The notes under the pieces: model-generated
Databases searched by the model: none
Seen by the model: the letters and a program-made list of their open reading frames with translations, nothing else
What the model was told of the DNA's origin: nothing
Assembly: GCF_001294205.1 (NCBI RefSeq)
Contig: NZ_LAQT01000037.1
Coordinates: 124,001-188,000 of the forward strand
Source of the DNA: Amantichitinum ursilacus
GTDB lineage: Bacteria > Pseudomonadota > Gammaproteobacteria > Burkholderiales > Chitinibacteraceae
Reading direction: 5' to 3'
Length of the DNA: 64,000 nucleotides
Shown: positions 1-8,758 of the stretch, piece after piece
Numbering within the stretch: the stretch's first letter is position 1
Layout of the letters: each line of letters begins with the position of its first letter
Translations under genes and position numbers: made by a program

Positions 1-1
1 C

Positions 2-418
2 TTACTGCGGATCGGGCTCAGTCACAAAGCCCAACTTCTGCACGCCAGCCGACTGGATGGCGGCCATCGCTTTCGCCACAAACTCGTACGGCACCTTGCG
101 ATCGCCACGCAGGCGGATATTGGGTTGCGGGTCTTTGCGCGCGATTTCGGCCAGTCTGGTTTTGAACTCGGCATCAGTCAGTCTGGCTTCGTCCCAATAG
201 ATGGAGCCATCGGTGACCACCGAGATATTCACCGTTTGTGGTTTAACGATTTCGGGCTGGTTGGCGGCGCGTGGCAGGTCAACTTTAACCGCGTGCGTCA
301 GTACCGGCACCGTCAGCATAAAGATGATGAGCAACACCAACATGACGTCGACCAGCGGCGTCATATTGATTTCGCTCATGACTTCGCCGCTATCCCCAAT
401 CGATTTGCTGAAGGCCAT
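2..418 (-). CDS. exbD: ExbD, TonB-system proton channel subunit
   Basis: ExbD works with ExbB in the inner membrane to convert the proton motive force into TonB movement for outer-membrane uptake of iron chelates and similar cargo. The 138-residue protein has a short cytoplasmic N-terminus and one membrane helix at about residues 22-42. The MTPLVDVMLVLL signature places the proton-carrying aspartate at D24. The rest is the periplasmic ExbD/TolR domain. Length and helix position fit ExbD. It is the last gene of tonB-exbB-exbD, 6 nt after exbB. TolR is the alternative, but the adjacent tonB argues for ExbD. The stop codon lies at the window edge, so the gene is complete. Confidence 0.93.
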   Translation of the reverse strand: MAFSKSIGDSGEVMSEINMTPLVDVMLVLLIIFMLTVPVLTHAVKVDLPRAANQPEIVKPQTVNISVVTDGSIYWDEARLTDAEFKTRLAEIARKDPQPNIRLRGDRKVPYEFVAKAMAAIQSAGVQKLGFVTEPDPQ

Positions 419-424
419 GGCGTG

Positions 425-1168
425 TTACTCCGCGCGTTTGGTTTGGCCGTTCACCACGGCCAGTTGCGGGCGGCCACCTTGCTGCTCGCGCGCTACCGGT
501 GCGCCGGTCACAAAGTAGGCGTGCAGATCTTGCGCAAAGCGGTTGAGCTTGCCCACCACGGCGCGGTTGCCGCGGACCAACGCGTTGTAGGCCAGCACGG
601 CGGGGATGGCGACGGCCAGACCGAAAGCGGTCATCACCAGCGATTCGCCAACCGGGCCGGCGATCTTGTCGATGCTGGCGGCGCCGGCAGCGGAGATGCC
701 GATCAGCGCGTGGTAGATGCCCCACACCGTGCCGAACAAGCCTACAAACGGCGCCGTGCTACCTACCGACGCCAGGATGGACAGGCCGCGTTGCATGCGC
801 TCGGTGCCTTCTTCGATGGCGCCATTCAAGCAGCTGATCAGCCAGTCCGACAGCGCCAGTTGGCCATGCAGATCGGCCTGGTTTTCTTTGTGGTGCGAAA
901 CCGCCGCCTGGCTTTCCAGCGCCAGCAGACGGAACGGATTGTCTTCGGCCTTGCCCGTCAGCAGCGCCAGACCTTCGTCGAAACGATGCGCATGCCAGAA
1001 GCCGTGGGCCGCCGCGGCGCGACGGCGGTTGGCGATGACGCGCAAGGTATGGGTGACGATCACGTACCAACTGGCCACCGACATGATCAGCAAAATGGCG
1101 GCGATGGTATGGGTGATGAAATCGCCTTGTGCCCACAGGTGGGACAGGCTGAATTGCTGCGGTTGCAT
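425..1168 (-). CDS. exbB: ExbB, TonB-system proton channel subunit (MotA/TolQ/ExbB family)
   Basis: ExbB forms the oligomeric scaffold of the proton channel that energises TonB. The 247 residues carry three predicted membrane helices at about 17-38, 128-155 and 175-197, with the large cytoplasmic loop between the first two, as expected for the MotA/TolQ/ExbB family. The conserved channel threonines are visible in FGTVWG (T147) and ESLVMTAFG (T180). It lies between tonB (45 nt upstream) and exbD (6 nt downstream) on the same strand, so all three are probably cotranscribed. Co-occurrence with tonB separates it from tolQ. Confidence 0.93.
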   Translation of the reverse strand: MQPQQFSLSHLWAQGDFITHTIAAILLIMSVASWYVIVTHTLRVIANRRRAAAAHGFWHAHRFDEGLALLTGKAEDNPFRLLALESQAAVSHHKENQADLHGQLALSDWLISCLNGAIEEGTERMQRGLSILASVGSTAPFVGLFGTVWGIYHALIGISAAGAASIDKIAGPVGESLVMTAFGLAVAIPAVLAYNALVRGNRAVVGKLNRFAQDLHAYFVTGAPVAREQQGGRPQLAVVNGQTKRAE

Positions 1169-1213
1169 GGGGGAGGTCTCCTTGTTTATCTGATTCGGCG
1201 GGCGGGGCGGCGC

Positions 1214-1876
1214 TTATTGCGCGTCGACCAACGAAAATCTGACGGGCAGGCCGTACCACATCGCGATCGGCTGGCCGCCTTGTTTGGCAGGCGTGAACTT
1301 CCACTTGCGCACGGCGTCGAGCGCGGCGTTGTCCAGGCGCGAATAGCCGCTGCTTTGCTTGACGCGGATATCGCCCACCAGACCATCGACGCGCACATAT
1401 ACCTCCAGCATCACCACGCCTTCTTCGGCCAGCTTGCGCGAAATGGCGGGATACACCGGCTGGCGATTGCCGCTGGCGCTGGCTTCCACGCGCGGTTGCG
1501 TCACCGGGGCCGGTTCCGCCGGACGCGGCGGCGCGGGCGGTGCAACGGGCGCCGGGGCTGCGGTCGGTTCTGCTTTGGGTTGCTGCGGTTCGGTCGCCAC
1601 CTCGTTGGGCTTGGCGACGGGGATCGGGGCAATCGGCTTGGGGACGGGCTGATGCTTGACCACCGGGCGTGGCGCTGGCTGGGGCGGCGGCGGCTGGATT
1701 TTGGGCTTGGGCTGTGGGGGCGCAACGACGGGCAGAGGCGCGGGTGTTTCCAGCGTGACGGTGATTTCTTTCGGGGGCACGGGCGGCGCAGTTTGCACCG
1801 TATGCAGTAGCGCACCAATTACCAGCAGGTGGGCACCGCTAACCACGCCCAGCCGGATTGCGGTCTGGTGGTTCAT
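1214..1876 (-). CDS. tonB: TonB, energy transducer
   Basis: TonB carries energy from ExbBD across the periplasm to TonB-dependent outer-membrane receptors. The 220 residues show the full layout: a signal-anchor helix at about 8-27 (with S13 and H16 inside it), a long proline-rich spacer at about 30-130 with Pro-Lys and Pro-Glu runs, and a C-terminal TonB domain. That domain starts near the RQPVYPAISRKLAEEG motif, which holds the YP dipeptide typical of the family. It is the first gene of tonB-exbB-exbD. The start at 1876 faces a Fur-box-like palindrome, so iron repression is likely. No TonB-dependent receptor gene lies in the window. Confidence 0.93.
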   Translation of the reverse strand: MNHQTAIRLGVVSGAHLLVIGALLHTVQTAPPVPPKEITVTLETPAPLPVVAPPQPKPKIQPPPPQPAPRPVVKHQPVPKPIAPIPVAKPNEVATEPQQPKAEPTAAPAPVAPPAPPRPAEPAPVTQPRVEASASGNRQPVYPAISRKLAEEGVVMLEVYVRVDGLVGDIRVKQSSGYSRLDNAALDAVRKWKFTPAKQGGQPIAMWYGLPVRFSLVDAQ

Positions 1877-1880
1877 CGCT

Positions 1881-1938
1881 AATGAGAACTACTTGCAATT
1901 GGAAACAGCCGACAATAATAATGCGAACAACTCGCATT
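1881..1938. promoter_or_regulatory. Fur-box-like palindrome in the tonB / PepSY divergent promoter region
   Basis: At 1920-1938 there is a 19-bp palindrome, AATGCGAACAACTCGCATT, with perfect 7-bp arms around a 5-bp centre. Its size and AATG...CATT ends resemble betaproteobacterial Fur boxes. A weaker AATGAGAA-containing element lies at 1881-1900, just upstream of tonB. The position between tonB-exbBD and a PepSY membrane gene suits shared iron control. The regulator assignment is inferred. Confidence 0.55.
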
Positions 1939-2071
1939 TGCAAAATTAAGACAAGCAAACGGTACAAGTTGCACAGAAGCCGGCTGTCAAACGCACATGA
2001 AATACCTCGCGCAAAATGCATGCCGGGTCGCATTCATCCATGCGCGGCCTGTTTCAATGAATGGGGAATAC

Positions 2072-2731
2072 ATGATTGCTGGTTTGCTCGAAGAAAATCA
2101 CAAGGGGTTTTTGCCCGATCGCCTGCGCAAAGGCAGCTTTTTGAAATGGCTCAAGCGCGTGCATGCCTGGCTGGGTTTGTGGGGCGCAGCGTTGGGGCTG
2201 ATGTTCGGGGTTTCAGGCTTTTTGCTTAACCATCGTGCGCAGCTGAAAATCAATGCGGTGACGCCCGTGGAAAACACCGTGCAAGTGGCGTTGCCCGATG
2301 CCGCGCGCACCGATCCCAAAGCGTTTGCCGAGTGGTTCTCCGGATATACCCAACTGGGCGGCCACGCCAGAACGCGCATCACGCCAGCCAAAGACGTCAT
2401 CTGGAATAACAACCCGGTGAAGAAGCCTGCCGAATGGCAGGTAACGCTGGCCAAGCCCAACTTTTCGTTGAGCGCCACCTACACCCAAGGCAATCAACTG
2501 GTGGAAGTGAAGCGCAGCGAGACCAATTTCTGGGGTGTCATCACCAACCTGCATAAAGGCGTGGGCGCAGGCGTCGCGTGGGTGCTGCTGGTGGATACAC
2601 TGGCGGGCGCACTGGTTACCTTGTGCATTACCGGGTTTTTGTTGTGGAGCCGCCTGCACGGACCGCGTCTGGTCGCGCTGGGTTTGATCGGTGGGGCAAT
2701 TGCATGGGGCTGTTGGTCGGTGCTGGCCTGA
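2072..2731 (+). CDS. PepSY-associated TM-helix family membrane protein
   Basis: This is a probable inner-membrane protein of the PepSY-associated TM-helix type, often linked to iron or siderophore uptake and sometimes proposed to act in ferric reduction. A helix follows a basic KRVHAW motif near residues 30-52. A periplasmic stretch of roughly 110 residues comes next, then HKG followed by two hydrophobic helices near the C-terminus. The start at 2072 is preferred because GGGGA sits 4 nt upstream. In-frame ATGs at 1997 and 2057 lack a comparable site. It is divergent from tonB across the Fur-like palindrome. The biochemical role is unproven. Confidence 0.75.
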   Translation: MIAGLLEENHKGFLPDRLRKGSFLKWLKRVHAWLGLWGAALGLMFGVSGFLLNHRAQLKINAVTPVENTVQVALPDAARTDPKAFAEWFSGYTQLGGHARTRITPAKDVIWNNNPVKKPAEWQVTLAKPNFSLSATYTQGNQLVEVKRSETNFWGVITNLHKGVGAGVAWVLLVDTLAGALVTLCITGFLLWSRLHGPRLVALGLIGGAIAWGCWSVLA

Positions 2732-2753
2732 GCCGGGCCGGGCTTGGCCCGCA

Positions 2754-2781
2754 TGATCGAAACAATGCGGCGCGGTACAAT
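2754..2781 (+). promoter_or_regulatory. Putative sigma-70 promoter for the YgjP-like gene
   Basis: TTGGCC (2754-2759) and TACAAT (2776-2781) are separated by 16 bp. The -10 box ends only 7 nt before the preferred ATG at 2789, so the transcript would start at or next to the start codon, as in a leaderless mRNA. Confidence 0.5.
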
Positions 2782-2788
2782 GCGCCGC

Positions 2789-3271
2789 ATGACTGATCTG
2801 GTTTATCTCAACGGCTATCCGCCCCACGTGCTTGAACGCGTGAGCGCCATGCTCTCCGAGGGCACGCTGGCGCCCTGGTTGGCGCAACGCTATCCCGAAA
2901 AACACAGCGTGCAGACCGACAAGGCGCTGTACGACTTCGCCATCGAACTGAAACAGCGCTATCTAAAGAACGCCGCGCCGCTGGCCAAGGTCCTGTTTGA
3001 TAACCAGATGGTGCTGGCGGGTGGCACGCTGGGCACCAACACCTTCGCCGCGCGCGTGCAGGGCGGCAATCTCAAACGCAAAAACGAAATCCGCATCGCC
3101 AGCCTGTTCCGCCAGGCGCCACCGGAATTTTTGCGCATGATCGTCGTGCACGAACTGGCGCATCTAAAAGAAAAGGACCACAACAAGGCGTTTTATCAGC
3201 TGTGCAGCCATATGGAACCGGACTACCACCAGCTGGAGTTTGATCTGCGCCTGTGGCTGACGCTGCGTTAG
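2789..3271 (+). CDS. YgjP-like M48-type metallopeptidase domain protein
   Basis: A 160-residue predicted zinc-dependent hydrolase of the YgjP/DUF45 group. The zinc motif is clear in IVVHELAHLKEKDHN (HExxH, then the KxHN pattern of the family). A C-terminal motif around YHQLEFDLRLWL is also typical. No signal peptide or membrane helix is seen, so it is probably cytoplasmic. The ATG at 2789 gives the usual N-terminus, and an open frame extends back to 2744. The promoter -10 box overlaps that upstream extension, which supports 2789. The biological substrate of this family is not established. Confidence 0.8.
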   Translation: MTDLVYLNGYPPHVLERVSAMLSEGTLAPWLAQRYPEKHSVQTDKALYDFAIELKQRYLKNAAPLAKVLFDNQMVLAGGTLGTNTFAARVQGGNLKRKNEIRIASLFRQAPPEFLRMIVVHELAHLKEKDHNKAFYQLCSHMEPDYHQLEFDLRLWLTLR

Positions 3272-3280
3272 CGGGCCCCA

Positions 3281-3315
3281 AAAAAAACACCGTCTGCAGA
3301 GGCAGACGGTGTTTT
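3281..3315. terminator. Bidirectional intrinsic terminator (YgjP-like gene / ilvC)
   Basis: A perfect 14-bp stem (3284-3297 with 3302-3315) encloses a 4-nt AGAG loop. T-rich ends occur on both strands. It lies between two convergent genes and can stop transcription from both sides. Confidence 0.9.
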
Positions 3316-3361
3316 GCAATGCTGCGGGGCTGGCCGCAGCGCGGCAGCCCAACAACTTTGA

Positions 3362-4447
<1,086 letters not shown>

Positions 4448-4451
4448 TCAC

Positions 4452-4943
4452 TCAGATTTTAAGAATGCGTTCACCGCGGCCGATGCCCGAGGCGCCGGTG
4501 CGGACGGTTTCCAGAATAACGGTGCTATCGATCGCCTTGATGAAGGCATCCAGTTTTTCACCGGGGCCGGTCAGTTCGATCGTGTAGGTTTTTTCAGTCA
4601 CGTCGATGATGCGACCGCGGAAAATATCCGCCATCCGCTTCATTTCTTCGCGCTCTTTGCCGGTGGCCCGCACCTTGATCAGCATCAGCTCGCGCTCGAT
4701 GTGCTCGGATTCGTTCAGGTCGATCACCTTGACCACTTCGATCAGCTTGTTCAGTTGCTTGGTGATCTGTTCGATCACTTCGTCCGAACCATGCGTAACG
4801 ATGGTCATACGGCTTAGCGTCGGGTCTTCCGTGGTCTGCACGGTCAGCGAGTCAATGTTATAACCCCGCGCCGAAAACAGCCCGGTCACGCGACTGAGCG
4901 CACCGGCTTCGTTCTCGAGGAGGGTGGACAGAATGTGGCGCAT
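4452..4943 (-). CDS. ilvH: Acetolactate synthase small (regulatory) subunit
   Basis: This is the regulatory subunit that binds the large subunit and gives valine feedback control. At 163 residues it matches IlvH/IlvN of the AHAS III type. An ACT domain starts at the N-terminus (LLENEAGALSRVTGLFSARGYNIDSL), followed by the C-terminal activation domain. It sits 11 nt downstream of the large subunit gene and upstream of ilvC. The symbol ilvN is also used for this gene in betaproteobacteria. Confidence 0.95.
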   Translation of the reverse strand: MRHILSTLLENEAGALSRVTGLFSARGYNIDSLTVQTTEDPTLSRMTIVTHGSDEVIEQITKQLNKLIEVVKVIDLNESEHIERELMLIKVRATGKEREEMKRMADIFRGRIIDVTEKTYTIELTGPGEKLDAFIKAIDSTVILETVRTGASGIGRGERILKI

Positions 4944-4954
4944 TGTTCGTCCCC

Positions 4955-6721
4955 TTAGCTCAGGTTGCCGTAGTCGCGATTGTTTTCAAAAGGCACTTGC
5001 TGATAGTCGCGCATGTGCGGCGGCAGATCCATCTGGTTAAGGCCACGGCCGTTCTGGATCATCGGGAACACGTTCTCGGTTTGATCCGTACGGAAATCAA
5101 TAAACACCAGGCGTTCTTTCAGGCTGGGGCCAAACGCTTCTTTCAGCACCGGCTCGACATCGGCGGGGTTTTCGACCTTGAAGCCGACGTGGCCATAGGC
5201 CTCGGCCACTTTCACGAAGTCAGGCAGCGCATCCATATACGACTCGGAATAACGCGTGCCGTAAAAGAATTCCTGCCACTGCCGCACCATGCCCAGGTAG
5301 CGGTTGTTCAGGCTCAGCACCTTCACCGGCGTGTGGTATTGCTTGCAGGTGGACAGCTCTTGAATGTTCATCTGGATCGAGCCTTCGCCGGTAACGCAAG
5401 CGACTTGCGCATCGGGGTTGGCCAGTTGCGCGCCCATCGCGGCCGGCAAACCAAAGCCCATCGTGCCCAGACCGCCGGAATTGATCCACTGCTTGGGGCG
5501 ACGGAACTTGTAGTACTGCGCCGCCCACATCTGATGCTGGCCGACGTCGGACGTGACAATCGCTTCGCCGTTGGTGACTTTCCACAGCGTTTCGATCACG
5601 TGCTGCGGCTTGATCACCTCGGTGGACGGCGTGTACAGCAGGCTGTTGGGCTTGCGCCATTCGTTGATCTGCTGCCACCAGTTGGCCAGTGCTTCGGCAT
5701 TGGGCTTCTGGCCGCTTTCGCGCAGTTGCGCCAGCAGATCGGTCAGCACGTGTTTAACGTCGCCCACGATCGGAATATCGACCTTGACGCGCTTGGCAAT
5801 CGAGGACGGATCGACGTCGATATGAATAATCTTTTTGGGCGAGGCCAGAAACTGGCTGGGCACCGAAATCACGCGGTCATCAAAGCGAGCGCCGACGGCA
5901 ATCAGCACGTCGCAATACTGCATCGCCAGGTTGGCTTCGTACGTGCCGTGCATGCCCAGCATGCCCACGAAGTTGGGGTGGGTGCCATCCAGCGCACCCA
6001 GGCCCATCAGCGTATTGGTGGTGGGCAGGTTCAGCAGATTGGCCAGATCAGTCACTTCCTTGCCCGCGCCGCCCTGAATGGCGCCACCGCCCACATACAG
6101 GAACGGACGCTTGGCTTCGGCGATCAGATTGGCCGCTTTCTTGATCTGACCCGGGTGGCCTTTGGTAGGCGGGTTGTAGCTGCGGATGCTGACCGACGAC
6201 GGATAGCTGAACGTGGTCTTGTTCATCGTGACATCTTTGGGGATGTCGATGACCACGGGGCCCGGCCGGCCCGTTGCGGCGATATGGAATGCCTTCTTGA
6301 AGGTCGTGGCCAGATCGCGGATATCTTTGACCAGGAAGTTGTGTTTAACGATCGGGCGCGAACAGCCGACCATATCGACTTCCTGAAAGGCATCAAGGCC
6401 GATGGCATTGGTGCCTACCTGGCCCGAAATCACCACCAGCGGAATCGAATCCATGTATGCGGTGGCAATGCCGGTCAGCGCATTGGTAGCGCCCGGGCCG
6501 CTGGTGACCAGCGCCACACCGACTTTGTTGCTGGAGCGCGAATAAGCGTCAGCGGCATGCACCGCGGCTTGTTCGTGGCGCACCAGCACGTGTTTGAATA
6601 CCTCTTGCTTGAAGATGGCATCGTAAATTTCAAGAACGGCGCCGCCAGGATAGCCGAAGACGAATTCAACGCCTTCTTCCTGCAGACAGCGCGTTACGAT
6701 CTCTGCGCCCGAAATCTCCAT
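4955..6721 (-). CDS. ilvI: Acetolactate synthase large (catalytic) subunit
   Basis: A thiamine-diphosphate enzyme that condenses two pyruvates, or pyruvate with 2-oxobutyrate, in the first common step of branched-chain amino acid synthesis. At 588 residues it has the usual three domains. The catalytic glutamate lies in VRHEQAAVHAADAY near residue 51, followed by SGPGATN. The TPP-binding motif reads TGEGSIQMNIQEL...NNRYLG, with Glu where many family members have GDG. Related betaproteobacterial sequences, as I recall them, share this Glu. It heads the ilvIHC operon. Confidence 0.96.
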   Translation of the reverse strand: MEISGAEIVTRCLQEEGVEFVFGYPGGAVLEIYDAIFKQEVFKHVLVRHEQAAVHAADAYSRSSNKVGVALVTSGPGATNALTGIATAYMDSIPLVVISGQVGTNAIGLDAFQEVDMVGCSRPIVKHNFLVKDIRDLATTFKKAFHIAATGRPGPVVIDIPKDVTMNKTTFSYPSSVSIRSYNPPTKGHPGQIKKAANLIAEAKRPFLYVGGGAIQGGAGKEVTDLANLLNLPTTNTLMGLGALDGTHPNFVGMLGMHGTYEANLAMQYCDVLIAVGARFDDRVISVPSQFLASPKKIIHIDVDPSSIAKRVKVDIPIVGDVKHVLTDLLAQLRESGQKPNAEALANWWQQINEWRKPNSLLYTPSTEVIKPQHVIETLWKVTNGEAIVTSDVGQHQMWAAQYYKFRRPKQWINSGGLGTMGFGLPAAMGAQLANPDAQVACVTGEGSIQMNIQELSTCKQYHTPVKVLSLNNRYLGMVRQWQEFFYGTRYSESYMDALPDFVKVAEAYGHVGFKVENPADVEPVLKEAFGPSLKERLVFIDFRTDQTENVFPMIQNGRGLNQMDLPPHMRDYQQVPFENNRDYGNLS

Positions 6722-7327
6722 GGGTCAACCTTTGTGCGAACGAGTTAACGATGTCGGGGTCGCAGGGACGACGGCGCAAATGGGCAACACGGTTACATGA
6801 CGTGAACGCGGTGTGCGACAACAAATACGCCAGGAATGACCCGCGCATGGCTGGATGCAATGTATGTATTCCATCACGACCAGGTGCATGCGTTGCGATC
6901 CTGATTGATGTACCGGGCTTGCCGCCGTCAAAGAGCTACGCAAAAGGTCAAGGCCATGGCCGTGAAGGCATAACACGCGATGCAGACGTGCAAACGGGCG
7001 GGTGTGCCAGTGTGCGTATCAGCGGCGAATTGCGACTTCGAAAACCACGGAGTAACCGTTTTGCAACCCTACATGCAAGGCTTGTGGCCCGCAAAAGTGA
7101 CGACCAGATAAAAAGTGCGCTGGCGGTTGCCGTTCGGCGCGGGCGGGCTGAGTAGGCCCGAACGCTTTAAAAGACTGGGTGTAGAACCCCAGACGCTACC
7201 AAAACGCACCACATGTGGCAAGCTTTTCAAAAATTGATGTGTATCGCGCACCAGCGCGGGGCGGGCGTCGGCCATAGTCGCCGTCCGCCGGAGGCCCCTA
7301 ATAAACAAAGGACACGACCAGGGCCGT
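6722..7327. other. 606-bp intergenic region between ilvI and the sigma factor gene
   Basis: This divergent spacer must hold the promoters of the ilv operon (minus) and of the sigma factor operon (plus). No convincing gene, tRNA or strong terminator was found. A short minus-strand frame ending at 6725 contains some Val/Leu/Ile codons but lacks the tandem codon run and hairpin pattern of a classical attenuator. Confidence 0.6.
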
Positions 7328-7996
7328 TTGTTACCATTCGCGCCTGTTTCGATTTATGGGGTCCTGGCGTGCCAAGCAAGCCAGGTTCTGGTTGACGCGC
7401 CACGGAGACGTATTCTGAAAGGGACGGACAAGCTCGCGGCATTTCTGGCCGAGGTGGAACGCCGCGCATTCAAGCAGGCGTACTATGCCGTTCAGGACGA
7501 AGACGCCGCGCTGGATATCGTGCAGGACGCCATGATGCGGCTGGCTGAGCGCTATGCGCACAAGCCGCCCGAAGAGTGGCCGATGCTGTTTCAGCGCATC
7601 CTGCAGAACGCGATCCGTGACCATTTCCGTCGGCAGAAAGTGCGTGGTTTCTGGGTAACGCTGTTTTCGGCATTTGAAAGCAAGGATGATGACGGCGACG
7701 CCGGTGATCCGCTGGAATGGTTGCCCAACCAGGAACAAGCGCCCAGCCCGCAAGACGAGCACGAGCAGGCCCGCACCATGGCCGCCATCGAAGAGGCCGT
7801 GGCACAACTGCCGGCCCGTCAACGTGAGGCCTTCATGCTGCGTTATTGGGAAGAACTGGATGTTGCTGAAACCGCAGCCGCAATGGGCTGTTCAGAAGGC
7901 AGCGTCAAGACCCATTGTTCCCGCGCCACGCACGCGCTGGCGCAACGGCTCAAGCAGCAAGGTATCGTTTGGTCAGGCATACGGGGAGGGACCTGA
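7328..7996 (+). CDS. ECF-type RNA polymerase sigma factor
   Basis: A probable alternative sigma factor of the sigma-70 family. Region 2 is visible in FKQAYYAVQDEDAALDIVQD and the following RLAERY segment. Region 4 is LPARQREAFMLRYW, then a helix-turn-helix around AAAMGCSEGSVKTH. An acidic linker joins the two. The only accepted start in frame is the TTG at 7328, but homology appears to begin about 30 codons later. A GGAGA at 7404-7408 lies just before in-frame ATT (7412) and CTG (7415) codons, so the true start is uncertain. It leads an operon with DUF3619, DUF3106 and RDD genes, 1 nt before the next ATG. Confidence 0.82.
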   Translation: MLPFAPVSIYGVLACQASQVLVDAPRRRILKGTDKLAAFLAEVERRAFKQAYYAVQDEDAALDIVQDAMMRLAERYAHKPPEEWPMLFQRILQNAIRDHFRRQKVRGFWVTLFSAFESKDDDGDAGDPLEWLPNQEQAPSPQDEHEQARTMAAIEEAVAQLPARQREAFMLRYWEELDVAETAAAMGCSEGSVKTHCSRATHALAQRLKQQGIVWSGIRGGT

Positions 7997-7997
7997 G

Positions 7998-8399
7998 ATG
8001 GAACGTCCGTCTGGAACAGAACACGAATTCGGTCAAAAAGTGGCGTCGGTGCTGGACAACAGCCCGCTGTCCGCCCACGCGCAAACGCGGCTGGCGCAAG
8101 CCCGGCAAGCGGCCGTGGCGCATGCGGCCGCGCGTCAACGTCGCCCGGTGCTGGTCAATCGTATGGCGGGTTTGTCGGGCTGGATGGCCGACCACTGGCA
8201 TGCGCATCCGGCCGCTTGGAGCGCGGGCGTGGCCTTTGCGCTGGCGCTGACCGTGGGCGGCTGGTGGCATCTGCAAGCCGGTGTTACGCCTGATCACGCA
8301 CTCGATGTGCAATTACTGGCGGACGAAGCTCCGCTGGATACCTTTACTGACGTCCGTTTCGAACAATGGCAAACCGCCCCCGATACCCTGCGCGATTAA
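7998..8399 (+). CDS. DUF3619 family membrane protein, possible anti-sigma partner
   Basis: A 133-residue protein that resembles DUF3619 members, which regularly follow an ECF sigma gene in betaproteobacteria. A cytoplasmic N-terminal part of about 70 residues contains FGQKVASVLDNS and an Ala/Arg-rich helix. One membrane helix follows near residues 76-95, then a short periplasmic tail. This topology and position suit a membrane anti-sigma factor, but that role is inferred only from layout. The start is 1 nt after the sigma stop, and its 3' end overlaps the next gene by 34 nt, so translational coupling is likely. Confidence 0.75.
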   Translation: MERPSGTEHEFGQKVASVLDNSPLSAHAQTRLAQARQAAVAHAAARQRRPVLVNRMAGLSGWMADHWHAHPAAWSAGVAFALALTVGGWWHLQAGVTPDHALDVQLLADEAPLDTFTDVRFEQWQTAPDTLRD

Positions 8400-8758
8400 A
8401 TGTCGCTCGTCTCTCGTTGCTGCTGGCATTGGCTTTGCCGGCAGCGGCGTGGGCGGAGCCTTCTGACTGGCAATCGCTGACCCCCGCGCAAAAACAGCTG
8501 CTGGCGCCCGTCGGCACACAGTGGGACCAGTTGCCGGACGATTCGCAAGACATGCTGCTGCATATCGCGCAGCGCTATCCCGATCTGAATGCCGAAGAAC
8601 AAGCGCGTGTGCGCGAGCGTATAGGCCGTTGGGCCTCGATGACGCACGAAGAACGCGAACGCGCGCGGGAAAACTACAAGCGCTTTAAAGCCATGTCGCC
8701 CGAGGCCCGGGCGCGCGTGGTGCAACAAGTCAAAGGCCATCAGGGGAAAATACGTTGA
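8366..8758 (+). CDS. DUF3106 family secreted protein
   Basis: A 130-residue protein with a cleavable-looking signal peptide (RLSLLLALALPAAAWA, ending near residue 30). The mature part is highly charged and helical, with DUF3106-like spacing: WQSLTPAQKQLLAPVGTQWD, then helical repeats with RERIGRWASMTHEERERAREN and FKAMSPEARARV. It is probably periplasmic. The pattern recalls CpxP/Spy-like helical proteins, but no function is proven. It overlaps DUF3619 by 34 nt and the RDD gene by 4 nt. Confidence 0.8.
   Translation: MANRPRYPARLNVARLSLLLALALPAAAWAEPSDWQSLTPAQKQLLAPVGTQWDQLPDDSQDMLLHIAQRYPDLNAEEQARVRERIGRWASMTHEERERARENYKRFKAMSPEARARVVQQVKGHQGKIR

Noticed and set aside
125-1810. 561-codon plus-strand open frame opposite tonB-exbB-exbD
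   Set aside because: It spans three clear genes on the other strand and lacks any motif.
4943-6748. 601-codon plus-strand open frame opposite ilvI
   Set aside because: It fully overlaps a well-conserved gene, and its translation is His/Gln/Arg-rich as expected for antisense of GC-rich coding DNA.
6725-6976. Leader peptide for attenuation of the ilv operon
   Set aside because: The frame lacks a run of Val/Leu/Ile codons, and no alternating hairpins with a T-run were found before ilvI.
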